DNA of 5,770 nt, taken from the NCBI GenBank assembly GCA_900543845.1, contig UQTD01000093.1, forward strand, positions 1 through 5,770. The letters are read 5' to 3'. This stretch comes from an uncultured Collinsella sp. (GTDB taxonomy: Bacteria; Actinomycetota; Coriobacteriia; Coriobacteriales; Coriobacteriaceae). The first letter of the stretch is position 1, and every line of letters begins with the position of its first letter. The notes under the pieces were generated by a model. It did no database searches. It saw only the letters and a list, made by a program, of their open reading frames with translations, and was not told where the DNA came from. Shown here piece by piece: positions 1 through 4,553 of the stretch. Both the position numbers and the translations under genes were made by a program.

Positions 1-20
1 TCGCCCGCAGCGGGGGGCGA
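1..20 (-). terminator. Candidate terminator hairpin of the DeoR-family gene, cut by the window edge
   Basis: The arms TCGCCC (1-6) and GGGCGA (15-20) are perfectly complementary, giving a 6-bp GC-rich stem with an 8-nt loop. It lies 14 bases beyond the stop codon of the minus-strand regulator gene, where an intrinsic terminator is expected. The U-tract that would confirm it would fall before position 1 and cannot be seen, so this could be only a GC-rich hairpin. Confidence 0.45.
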
Positions 21-34
21 CCCGGCCATTTGAG

Positions 35-826
35 CTATTTTGCAATATAGAGCTTGGGATGACTGCGACTGCTCTCGATCGCCGCCGTCATGATGCCCTC
101 GTCGTCTCCATCAACGATGATGCCATCGAGGTCATCGATCTGCGCGGACTGATAAAAACTGGTCTTGTTGAACTTTCCCTGGTCAACCATCATGTAACCC
201 TGGTTTGAGTTGGTCAGGTACATATGCTTGATCATGGCTGAGAAGTCGTGCTCGACGGTAAAACCGTGGTCGGGGTGGAATCCGTCGGCACTGACAAACG
301 CCTTGTCGGCATGTAGTTTGCTCATGCAGTCGAGCGTTAGTGCGCCCGCGAGATAGAGGTGGCCCTTGCGCACGGAGCCGCCCAGCAGCACTACCGAAGC
401 ATTGGGGAGATTGAAGCTGGCGTAGTTCGCGATTGCAAGATCGCCGGTGATAATGGTGATCTCATGCTTGTCCATGAGGGCTTTAGCGAAGTAAAAGCCT
501 GTGGTGCCGATATCAATTACCAGAACATCGCCATCATCAACAAGAGTTGCTGCGGTTGCGGCGATGGCCTCCTTGGCCTCGACTTGGACATTGATGCGCT
601 CCTCGGGATACGAGATTGCGTTGGAGCGAGAAAGCGATACCGCTCCGCCGCGTACGCGACGCAGCTTGCCTTCGGATTCCAGTGAGACGAGGTCGTGTCG
701 TGCGGTGACTTCCGAAACCGAAAAACGGCGAACGATGTCGGATACCGAGATATTTGGCTTTTCGGCCAGCCAATTCATAATAAATCGCTGACGCTCGGCC
801 GGTGAAAGGTCTGAAGTAGATGCCAT
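35..826 (-). CDS. DeoR/GlpR-family transcriptional regulator of sugar metabolism
   Basis: This encodes a cytoplasmic DNA-binding repressor of 263 aa, a typical length for the family (about 250-260). An N-terminal DeoR-type winged helix-turn-helix spans roughly residues 8-64, with recognition-helix text VSEVTARHDLVSLE (37-50) and the hallmark RGGAV wing end (59-63). The C-terminal DeoRC sensor spans about 75-240. It shows the phosphate-binding-type loop DIGTTG (105-110), LLGG (147-150), SADG (179-182) and VDQGKFNK (214-221), which in this family bind a phosphorylated sugar that releases the repressor. The start at 826 is chosen because AAAAGGAG (833-840 on the minus strand) sits 6 nt upstream; an upstream extension to 973 is open but would run through the promoter. 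One oddity is that the usual T-I-R-R-D-L of the recognition helix is T-A-R-H-D-L, suggesting a non-standard operator. It is divergent from the transaldolase-PTS operon, so it probably represses that operon and itself (inference). The effector is not identifiable. Confidence 0.93.
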   Translation of the reverse strand: MASTSDLSPAERQRFIMNWLAEKPNISVSDIVRRFSVSEVTARHDLVSLESEGKLRRVRGGAVSLSRSNAISYPEERINVQVEAKEAIAATAATLVDDGDVLVIDIGTTGFYFAKALMDKHEITIITGDLAIANYASFNLPNASVVLLGGSVRKGHLYLAGALTLDCMSKLHADKAFVSADGFHPDHGFTVEHDFSAMIKHMYLTNSNQGYMMVDQGKFNKTSFYQSAQIDDLDGIIVDGDDEGIMTAAIESSRSHPKLYIAK

Positions 827-832
827 ATGCCG

Positions 833-840
833 CTCCTTTT
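833..840 (-). promoter_or_regulatory. Ribosome binding site that fixes the regulator start
   Basis: On the minus strand AAAAGGAG precedes the ATG at 826-824 with a 6-nt spacer (CGGCAT). No comparable site was noted for the longer open frame, so this decides the 263-aa start. Confidence 0.8.
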
Positions 841-842
841 GA

Positions 843-869
843 ACGAAAGGCAAAAGATGCGCCTTTCGT
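843..869. repeat. 9-bp perfect inverted repeat in the regulator leader
   Basis: ACGAAAGGC (843-851) and GCCTTTCGT (861-869) are exact reverse complements separated by 9 nt. The repeat lies between the predicted regulator promoter and its Shine-Dalgarno sequence. It could be an autoregulatory operator, since it shares the CTTTCG core found in the forward promoter repeats. It could equally form a leader-mRNA hairpin next to the ribosome binding site. The sequence shows the symmetry; the role is inferred. Confidence 0.6.
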
Positions 870-875
870 AATCGA

Positions 876-904
876 AATATAACGTATCGATATGAAAAGA
901 ACAA
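876..904 (-). promoter_or_regulatory. Predicted sigma-70-type promoter of the regulator gene
   Basis: On the minus strand, -35 TTGTTC (899-904) and -10 TATATT (876-881) are separated by exactly 17 nt. The -10 matches TATAAT at five of six positions and the -35 is weak. Transcription would begin near 869 and leave a leader of roughly 40 nt containing the inverted repeat at 843-869. Confidence 0.45.
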
Positions 905-911
905 GGCAAAA

Positions 912-929
912 TCGAATGAATCAAATGAA
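912..929. repeat. Tandem 9-mer upstream of the regulator promoter
   Basis: TCGAATGAA (912-920) is followed immediately by TCAAATGAA (921-929), which differs at one base. Read on the minus strand this is TTCATTTGA followed by TTCATTCGA. Short tandem TTCR-type repeats are common in operators of DeoR-family proteins (family knowledge), so this may be a binding site just upstream of the regulator -35. The function is inferred. Confidence 0.35.
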
Positions 930-1024
930 CGGAATGGCATGTCCCAAATGCATGCGTAGCAGATAGTTTGCACTTAAATAGCGTGTAGAGGGTCTTGTTC
1001 TGAAGGCGCCGCCCAAAAGAAGTA

Positions 1025-1052
1025 CGTTCACACCCGATATTCGACCGTTCAC
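1025..1052. repeat. CGTTCAC direct repeat, 21-bp period, upstream of the operon promoter
   Basis: CGTTCAC occurs at 1025-1031 and again at 1046-1052, start to start 21 bp, which is two helical turns. The downstream copy ends 6 bp before a consensus TTGACA. Direct repeats on one helix face just upstream of a -35 are a common arrangement for activator binding. No regulator is identified, and two heptamers could also be chance. Confidence 0.4.
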
Positions 1053-1058
1053 GGAAAG

Positions 1059-1100
1059 TTGACAATTGAGCTTTCGATAGCTTTTGAAATGGTTTATAAA
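1059..1100 (+). promoter_or_regulatory. Predicted promoter region of the transaldolase-PTS operon
   Basis: A perfect -35-like TTGACA lies at 1059-1064 and a good -10-like TATAAA at 1095-1100, but they are 30 nt apart, too far to form one sigma-70 promoter. The best-spaced partner of TATAAA is the weak TTTCGA at 1072-1077 (17-nt spacer), which lies inside one of the GCTTTCGATAG repeats. TTGACA has only poor -10 candidates at 17-18 nt (TTTTGA, TTTGAA). The promoter is therefore placed in this interval without fixing the exact hexamers. A start near 1107 would give a leader of about 68 nt. Confidence 0.45.
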
Positions 1101-1145
1101 AGAAAACCGAAAAGCTTTTGAAACAAAGAAGAAGGCTTTCGATAG
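1070..1145. promoter_or_regulatory. Four-copy GCTTTYGAWA repeat, candidate DeoR-type operator
   Basis: GCTTTCGATAG occurs identically at 1070-1080 and 1135-1145. AGCTTTTGAAA occurs identically at 1079-1089 and 1113-1123. The four copies share GCTTTYGAWA in the same orientation and bracket the likely -10 and early transcribed region, a position suited to repression. The CTTTCG core recurs in both arms of the inverted repeat at 843-869, which would link both divergent promoters to the same protein. That the neighbouring DeoR-family regulator binds here is inferred from position and from this family's known use of repeated short boxes. Confidence 0.55.
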
Positions 1146-1174
1146 AAATAGTGCTAGATGAGAAAGGACCGAAC

Positions 1175-1885
1175 ATGGCGATCAAGGTGTTTGCCGACGG
1201 CGCTAACCTCGAAGGCATGCTTGACATGCATGACAATGGTAACGTTCAGGGCTTCACGACCAATCCTTCCCTTATGAAGGCCGGTGGCGTGACCGACTAC
1301 CGCGCTTTTGCCAAGACGGTTCTTGAGCACATTACCGATGTTTCGGTCTCTTTTGAGGTGTTCGCCGACGACGAGGCGGGTATGGAAGCCGAGGCTCGCG
1401 AGATCGCAACCTGGGCAGACAACGTCTACGTTAAGATCCCGGCGCTCAACACCAAGGGCGAGTCCACTGCCGCGCTGGTCAAGCGCCTTTCTGCCGACGG
1501 CATCAAGGTGAATGTCACCACTATCTTCACGCCCGAGCAGGTCGACGAGTTCGTCGATGCCGTCTCTGCCGAGACCCCCTCTATTCTGTCCATCTTTGCC
1601 GGTCGCATTGCCGATACCGGCGTCGATCCGCTGCCCCTCATGGCGGAGTCCGTAAAGAAGGCTGCCGTTAAGCCTGCTGCCGAGGTTCTCTGGGCGTCTA
1701 CGCGCGAGGTCCTCAATATCTTCCAGGCGGAGTCCGTTGGATGCCAGATCATTACGGTCCCCAATGCCATTCTTGCCAAGCGCAAGAATTTCGGGAAAGA
1801 TTTGCTTGAGTACTCGCTTGATACGGTCAAGGGCTTTGCCCGCGACATTCAGGCGCTTGGTTTCCATATTCTGCCCGAGGAGTAG
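1175..1885 (+). CDS. Small (FSA-size) transaldolase family protein
   Basis: This encodes a 236-aa cytoplasmic Schiff-base aldolase/transaldolase with a predicted TIM-barrel fold, close to the 212-236 aa of the small transaldolases. Visible landmarks are FADGA with Asp8, FTTNPS with Asn30, VKIP with the Schiff-base Lys87, NVTTIF with Thr115, FAGRIADTG (141-149) and WASTRE with Ser175 and Arg177. By hand alignment, Glu61, Phe141 and Arg177 match E. coli TalB (Glu96, Phe178, Arg228). E. coli FSA has Gln59, Tyr131 and Lys168 at these positions. This favours transfer of a dihydroxyacetone unit between sugar phosphates (transaldolase) over fructose-6-phosphate aldolase activity. The start at 1175 follows AGAAAGG (1161-1167) at suitable spacing; an in-frame TTG at 1118 lacks such support and would put promoter-proximal repeats into the protein. 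The next gene starts 9 nt after the stop, so the two are co-transcribed. It probably connects the PTS product to the pentose phosphate pathway (inference). Confidence 0.92.
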   Translation: MAIKVFADGANLEGMLDMHDNGNVQGFTTNPSLMKAGGVTDYRAFAKTVLEHITDVSVSFEVFADDEAGMEAEAREIATWADNVYVKIPALNTKGESTAALVKRLSADGIKVNVTTIFTPEQVDEFVDAVSAETPSILSIFAGRIADTGVDPLPLMAESVKKAAVKPAAEVLWASTREVLNIFQAESVGCQIITVPNAILAKRKNFGKDLLEYSLDTVKGFARDIQALGFHILPEE

Positions 1886-1894
1886 GGAACGAGC

Positions 1895-2341
1895 ATGCTG
1901 ACCGATCTTCTTAAGCCCGAGCTTGTTGCCTGCCATGTCAAGGCCTCCGATTGGGAGGAAGCGATTAGGGCATGCGGCAAGTTGCTCGTAGGCGCTGGCA
2001 AATGCGACCAGAGCTATGTTGACGCCATGATTTCATCGGTTCACAAATTCGGACCCTATATGGTCTTGGAAGAGGGCATCGCCATGCCCCACGCTCAGGC
2101 AGATGGCAATGTGAGTGAAGCGGGAATCTGTATCGTCACGCTTGACCCTGCCGTTGCGTTTGGACACGAGGATTTCGATCCGGTTTACGTGCTCGTGGGT
2201 ATTTGCGCACCCGACCCCAAGGCTCATCTTGGCTGCTTGGCGGAGCTTTCGCAGATGTTCGAGGACGAAGACTGCGTTGCCAAGCTCAGCGCATGCGATA
2301 CGCCCGAGCAGGTTTTGGAGACCATGCGTTCATTCTTTTAG
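1895..2341 (+). CDS. PTS sugar transporter EIIA component (fructose/mannitol-type fold, UlaC-like)
   Basis: This is a 148-aa cytoplasmic phosphocarrier that accepts phosphate from HPr and passes it to EIIB. The signature EEGIAMPHAQ (59-68) places the phosphorylated histidine at His66. A second conserved histidine, His111 in PKAHLG, fits the active-site partner seen in this fold (PTS_EIIA_2). GPYMVL (53-58), FGHEDFDPV (89-97) and FEDED (122-126) resemble E. coli UlaC, the EIIA of the L-ascorbate system, and the length is similar. It starts 9 nt after the transaldolase stop, with the purine-rich GAGGAG and AGGGA of the preceding gene end acting as ribosome binding site, so translation may be coupled. 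The EIIB gene follows after a 75-nt gap containing two hairpins. The family is clear; the sugar is not defined by this subunit. Confidence 0.93.
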   Translation: MLTDLLKPELVACHVKASDWEEAIRACGKLLVGAGKCDQSYVDAMISSVHKFGPYMVLEEGIAMPHAQADGNVSEAGICIVTLDPAVAFGHEDFDPVYVLVGICAPDPKAHLGCLAELSQMFEDEDCVAKLSACDTPEQVLETMRSFF

Positions 2342-2353
2342 GCCTTAATGGCA

Positions 2354-2393
2354 CGGCGATGCGTCGCCGCTTTTGGATAGACGGAAAACCGTC
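2354..2393 (+). promoter_or_regulatory. Two tandem intercistronic hairpins between EIIA and EIIB
   Basis: The first is CGGCGA (2354-2359) paired with TCGCCG (2364-2369), a 6-bp stem with a TGCG loop, followed by CTTTT, so it looks like a weak terminator. The second is GACGG (2380-2384) paired with CCGTC (2389-2393) with an AAAA loop. Both sit in the 75-nt gap just before the EIIB ribosome binding site (GGAGAGGAAGG around 2402-2413). They could attenuate read-through, set an RNA processing point or stabilise the downstream message. The stems are visible; the role is inferred. Confidence 0.5.
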
Positions 2394-2416
2394 ACGTGTA
2401 GGAGAGGAAGGTTGCC

Positions 2417-2692
2417 ATGCATATCATCACCGTATGCGGAAACGGCATCGGGTCTAGCCTGATGCTCGCTGGCAAAGTCGAGGAGCTTTGCGAGGAGGAG
2501 GGCATCAAGGCCGACGTTGAGTCTATGGACCTGAACGGTGCTTCTTCCGCAAATCCGGATCTGTTCATCACCGTTAAGGAACTCGCTCCCGAGCTCCACG
2601 GCAACGTTGTGATCGTTCGCAGCTATGTGAACAAGAAGAAGATCCGCGAAGACGCCCTCGAGGCAATCAAGGCGGCCGCCGCTAACGCCTAA
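2417..2692 (+). CDS. PTS sugar transporter EIIB component (lactose/cellobiose-ascorbate type, UlaB-like)
   Basis: This is a 91-aa cytoplasmic phosphotransfer protein that takes phosphate from EIIA His66 onto a cysteine and donates it to the incoming sugar on EIIC. The N-terminal HIITVCGNGIGSS (2-14) is the PTS_IIB phosphocysteine loop, with Cys7 as the phosphorylated residue. It closely resembles the CGNGQGSS loop of E. coli UlaB. The rest has the expected small alternating alpha/beta pattern and ends in an alanine-rich helix. A stand-alone protein of about 90-100 aa is normal for this type. A GGAGAGGAAGG tract precedes the ATG. It lies between EIIA and EIIC, each about 70-75 nt away, in an order typical of ascorbate-type PTS operons with split subunits. 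The Cys7 motif makes the family call firm; substrate remains unknown. Confidence 0.94.
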   Translation: MHIITVCGNGIGSSLMLAGKVEELCEEEGIKADVESMDLNGASSANPDLFITVKELAPELHGNVVIVRSYVNKKKIREDALEAIKAAAANA

Positions 2693-2706
2693 AGCGGCAC
2701 AAAAAA

Positions 2707-2739
2707 GGGCGGTTCCCTGTGGAAGAGGGAAACGCGCCC
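2707..2739. promoter_or_regulatory. Strong hairpin between EIIB and EIIC, terminator-shaped on the minus strand
   Basis: GGGCG (2707-2711) pairs with CGCCC (2735-2739), and TTCCCT (2713-2718) pairs with AGGGAA (2726-2731). These form two stacked stems with a small internal loop and a 7-nt apical loop. A6 lies directly before it at 2701-2706, so on the minus strand the structure is a GC-rich hairpin followed by U6, the form of a Rho-independent terminator. On the plus strand it is an intercistronic hairpin that leaves the EIIC Shine-Dalgarno AAAGGA (2751-2756) free. Its role, whether message stability or blocking antisense transcription, is inferred. Confidence 0.55.
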
Positions 2740-2763
2740 ACGTTAGAGAGAAAGGAAGCGCAG

Positions 2764-4155
2764 ATGCAAGCCATCCTTCCCATACTTGAGTTTATCCAAT
2801 CGATTCTGACTAAGCCAGCGTGGATCATGGGTCTGTTTGCCTTTGTGGGCCTTGTTGCGCTCAAGCGCCCTGCCCACAAGGTGATGACGGGAACCCTGAA
2901 GCCCATTCTTGGTTACATCATGCTGTCTGCCGGCGCTGCCGTTGTTCAGGAGAACCTTGCTCCGCTGGGCACCTTCATCGAGACCGGTTTCCACATCACC
3001 GGCGTCGTGCCCAACAACGAGGTCGTCGTTTCGATGGCTCAGAGCGTCCTCGGCGTTCAGACCATGATGATCCTGATTCTCGGCTACGTCGTGAACATTA
3101 TCATTGCCCGTTTTACCAAGTTTAAGTACATCTTCCTGACGGGCCATCACAGCATGTTCATGGCTTGCCTGCTGTCTGCCGTTCTGCAGGCATCTGGCTT
3201 CCAGGATGTCCAGCTTGTCATCGTGGGCGGTATGTTCCTGGGCCTCGTGAGCGCTATGCTTCCCGCCGTTGGTCAGCGTTTCACCGAGAAGGTTACCGAT
3301 GGCGATGAAATCGCCATGGGCCACTTCGGTTCACTCGCCTATTACATCTCCGCTGCAGTCGGTACGCTTTTTGCTAAGGATGCCGAGGAGAACAGCACCG
3401 AGAAGATCGAGGTTCCCGAGAAGTTCTCCTTCCTGCGCGACACCACCATCTCCACGGCTCTTACCATGGCCTTCTTCTACCTGGTTACCGCTTTCGCCGC
3501 TTACATCGCAGATCCTGCGGTCGTTACCAAGACCGCTGGCGGCGACAACGTGATTGTCTATGCCCTGACCTGCGCTCTGTCTTTCGCCGTTGGTGTCACC
3601 ATCGTCTATAACGGCGTTCGTATGATCCTTGCCGACCTGGTCCCGGCTTTCCAGGGCATCTCCAACAAGCTGATCCCTGGCGCTATCCCTGCCGTCGACT
3701 GCGCTGTCTTCTTCCCCTATGCTCCCACCGCCGTCATCCTCGGCTTTGTCGCTTCCTTCATCGGTGGCGTGGTCGGTATGTTCATCGTGGGCGCTACCCT
3801 GGGCATCTTCATCATCCCGGGCATGGTTCCCCACTTCTTCTGCGGTGCTACCGCAGGCATCTACGGCAATGCTACCGGCGGTCGCAAGGGCGCAGCTCTT
3901 GGTGCTTTCGTCAACGGCTTGCTCATCACCTTTGCCCCGGCTCTGCTCCTGCCCGTTCTTGACGTCTTTGGCTTCAAGAACACTACGTTCGGCGACTTCG
4001 ATTTCTCCGTCATTGGTATTACGCTTGGCCGCGCTGCCGAGGCCTTCGGTACCACCGGTGTCTACGCGATTCTCGCTGTCCTTCTGATCGTCGCCTTCGT
4101 CCCCAACTTCATCCACACCAAGGGTGCTGTGATTAACCACGTTGAGGAAGAGTAA
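2764..4155 (+). CDS. PTS ascorbate-type EIIC membrane transporter (UlaA-like)
   Basis: This is the 463-aa membrane permease subunit of the PTS, which binds and translocates the sugar so that EIIB can phosphorylate it. It has many hydrophobic segments, for example around 19-33, 44-62, 97-116, 150-168, 229-248, 263-283, 324-352, 376-400 and 432-449. This is compatible with the 11-helix UlaA architecture. Segments matching E. coli UlaA include LTGH (125-128), VTDG with GH (177-187), GVRM (284-287), GISNKLIPGA (298-307), PAVDCA (309-314) and IIPGMVPHFF (350-359) followed by AT-G and GG. The start at 2764 follows AAAGGA at 7-nt spacing; an in-frame GTG at 2719 falls inside the intercistronic hairpin and is rejected. 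Length matches UlaA (about 465). It is the last gene of the operon and is followed by a strong terminator. The family name says ascorbate, but members vary in substrate and no ascorbate-breakdown genes are nearby. Confidence 0.95.
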   Translation: MQAILPILEFIQSILTKPAWIMGLFAFVGLVALKRPAHKVMTGTLKPILGYIMLSAGAAVVQENLAPLGTFIETGFHITGVVPNNEVVVSMAQSVLGVQTMMILILGYVVNIIIARFTKFKYIFLTGHHSMFMACLLSAVLQASGFQDVQLVIVGGMFLGLVSAMLPAVGQRFTEKVTDGDEIAMGHFGSLAYYISAAVGTLFAKDAEENSTEKIEVPEKFSFLRDTTISTALTMAFFYLVTAFAAYIADPAVVTKTAGGDNVIVYALTCALSFAVGVTIVYNGVRMILADLVPAFQGISNKLIPGAIPAVDCAVFFPYAPTAVILGFVASFIGGVVGMFIVGATLGIFIIPGMVPHFFCGATAGIYGNATGGRKGAALGAFVNGLLITFAPALLLPVLDVFGFKNTTFGDFDFSVIGITLGRAAEAFGTTGVYAILAVLLIVAFVPNFIHTKGAVINHVEEE

Positions 4156-4182
4156 TCCAGGCATACGTTAAGCCCCAATCGG

Positions 4183-4208
4183 GTGGAGCTCCGATAACCG
4201 GCTCCTAC
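4183..4208 (+). repeat. Secondary hairpin just ahead of the operon terminator
   Basis: GGAGC (4185-4189) pairs with GCTCC (4201-4205). Two more pairs, 4184 with 4207 and 4183 with 4208, form if one T is bulged. It sits between the EIIC stop and the main terminator and has no U-tract of its own. It may help protect the 3' end or be incidental. Confidence 0.35.
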
Positions 4209-4212
4209 ACGG

Positions 4213-4249
4213 AAGCGGTGACGTCTCAAATGAGGCGTCACCGCTTTTT
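4213..4249 (+). terminator. Rho-independent terminator of the transaldolase-PTS operon
   Basis: The arms 4213-4227 and 4232-4246 form a 15-bp stem with a single G-U pair and an AAAT loop, and the run TTTTT (4245-4249) overlaps and follows the 3' arm. It lies 58 nt after the EIIC stop. This is one of the clearest structures in the window and marks the operon end before the convergent tex gene. Confidence 0.93.
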
Positions 4250-4553
4250 GCTTTGGAGTGGTTGTGAAAACGCACCGGTGAAGCGCTGTCTCTGCGCTGC
4301 GAACGGAATCAACCGCGATGATCAGCAAAAACGTTTTGCCGCTGGGGTGTCGATAAAAAATGGTAAAACTGCAAAACCGTTCGCCGAGAAGATAAAAAAC
4401 CGCAGCTCACGCCTTGATAAACGTAGGTAAAGTGTTTAGCAGTGCAACGCCCATATGCAAGCGAAAGTTTTGTTGCGGTATCTGCAAGTTTTCCCATTGG
4501 GTGAGAAAAACTTGCAAGTTCGACGATGGGCAGCGGTGGTTCGTCCTTTGCCG
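4250..4553. other. Non-coding gap between the operon terminator and the convergent tex gene
   Basis: About 300 nt without a credible gene on either strand: the open frames here lack convincing ribosome binding sites and recognisable protein content. The stretch is more AT-rich than its neighbours. It carries several A-tracts (4355-4360, 4365-4368, 4373-4376, 4394-4399), a 10-bp palindrome AAAACGTTTT at 4328-4337, and the inverted repeat at 4483-4516. I see no tRNA or known regulatory RNA. Confidence 0.6.
4483..4520. repeat. Inverted repeat downstream of tex, three copies of TGCAAGTT/AACTTGCA
   Basis: TGCAAGTTTT (4483-4492) and AAAACTTGCA (4507-4516) are exact 10-bp reverse complements. The second arm also belongs to a perfect 12-bp palindrome AACTTGCAAGTT (4509-4520). 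The element begins 34 nt beyond the tex stop, so it may form the 3' hairpin of the tex message. It lacks a U-run after the stem on either strand, so it is not a standard intrinsic terminator. A protein-binding site is an alternative. Confidence 0.55.

Noticed and set aside
827..973. N-terminal extension of the regulator by 49 residues
   Set aside because: The extra stretch spans the predicted promoter and inverted repeat, reads as low-quality hydrophobic/aromatic sequence, and has no good ribosome binding site. The ATG at 826 has an excellent one and begins the normal family N-terminus.
1118..1174. Upstream TTG start for the transaldolase
   Set aside because: It adds 19 basic, unconserved residues encoded by the operator-like repeats. 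The ATG at 1175 begins directly at the family's first beta strand and has a ribosome binding site.
1154..1936. 260-aa open frame on the minus strand
   Set aside because: It is antisense to the transaldolase gene and runs across gene boundaries and the promoter leader, with no recognisable family.
1175..4155. Calling the operon an L-ascorbate utilisation (ula) operon
   Set aside because: Only the transporter subunits resemble Ula proteins. The catabolic enzymes are absent and a transaldolase is present, so a substrate claim is not supported.
3331..4164. 277-aa open frame on the minus strand
   Set aside because: It is antisense to the EIIC gene. The composition is very rich in D, E and G, as expected from the reverse of hydrophobic membrane codons, and it has no motif.
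4327..4399. Phased A-tracts as a curved-DNA or origin-like element
   Set aside because: Tract centres are roughly 28, 9, 8 and 22 bp apart, so phasing is irregular. There are no DnaA-box clusters or partner genes.
4218..4430. Small plus-strand open frame after the operon
   Set aside because: It begins inside the stem of the strong terminator, lacks a ribosome binding site and has no recognisable protein features.
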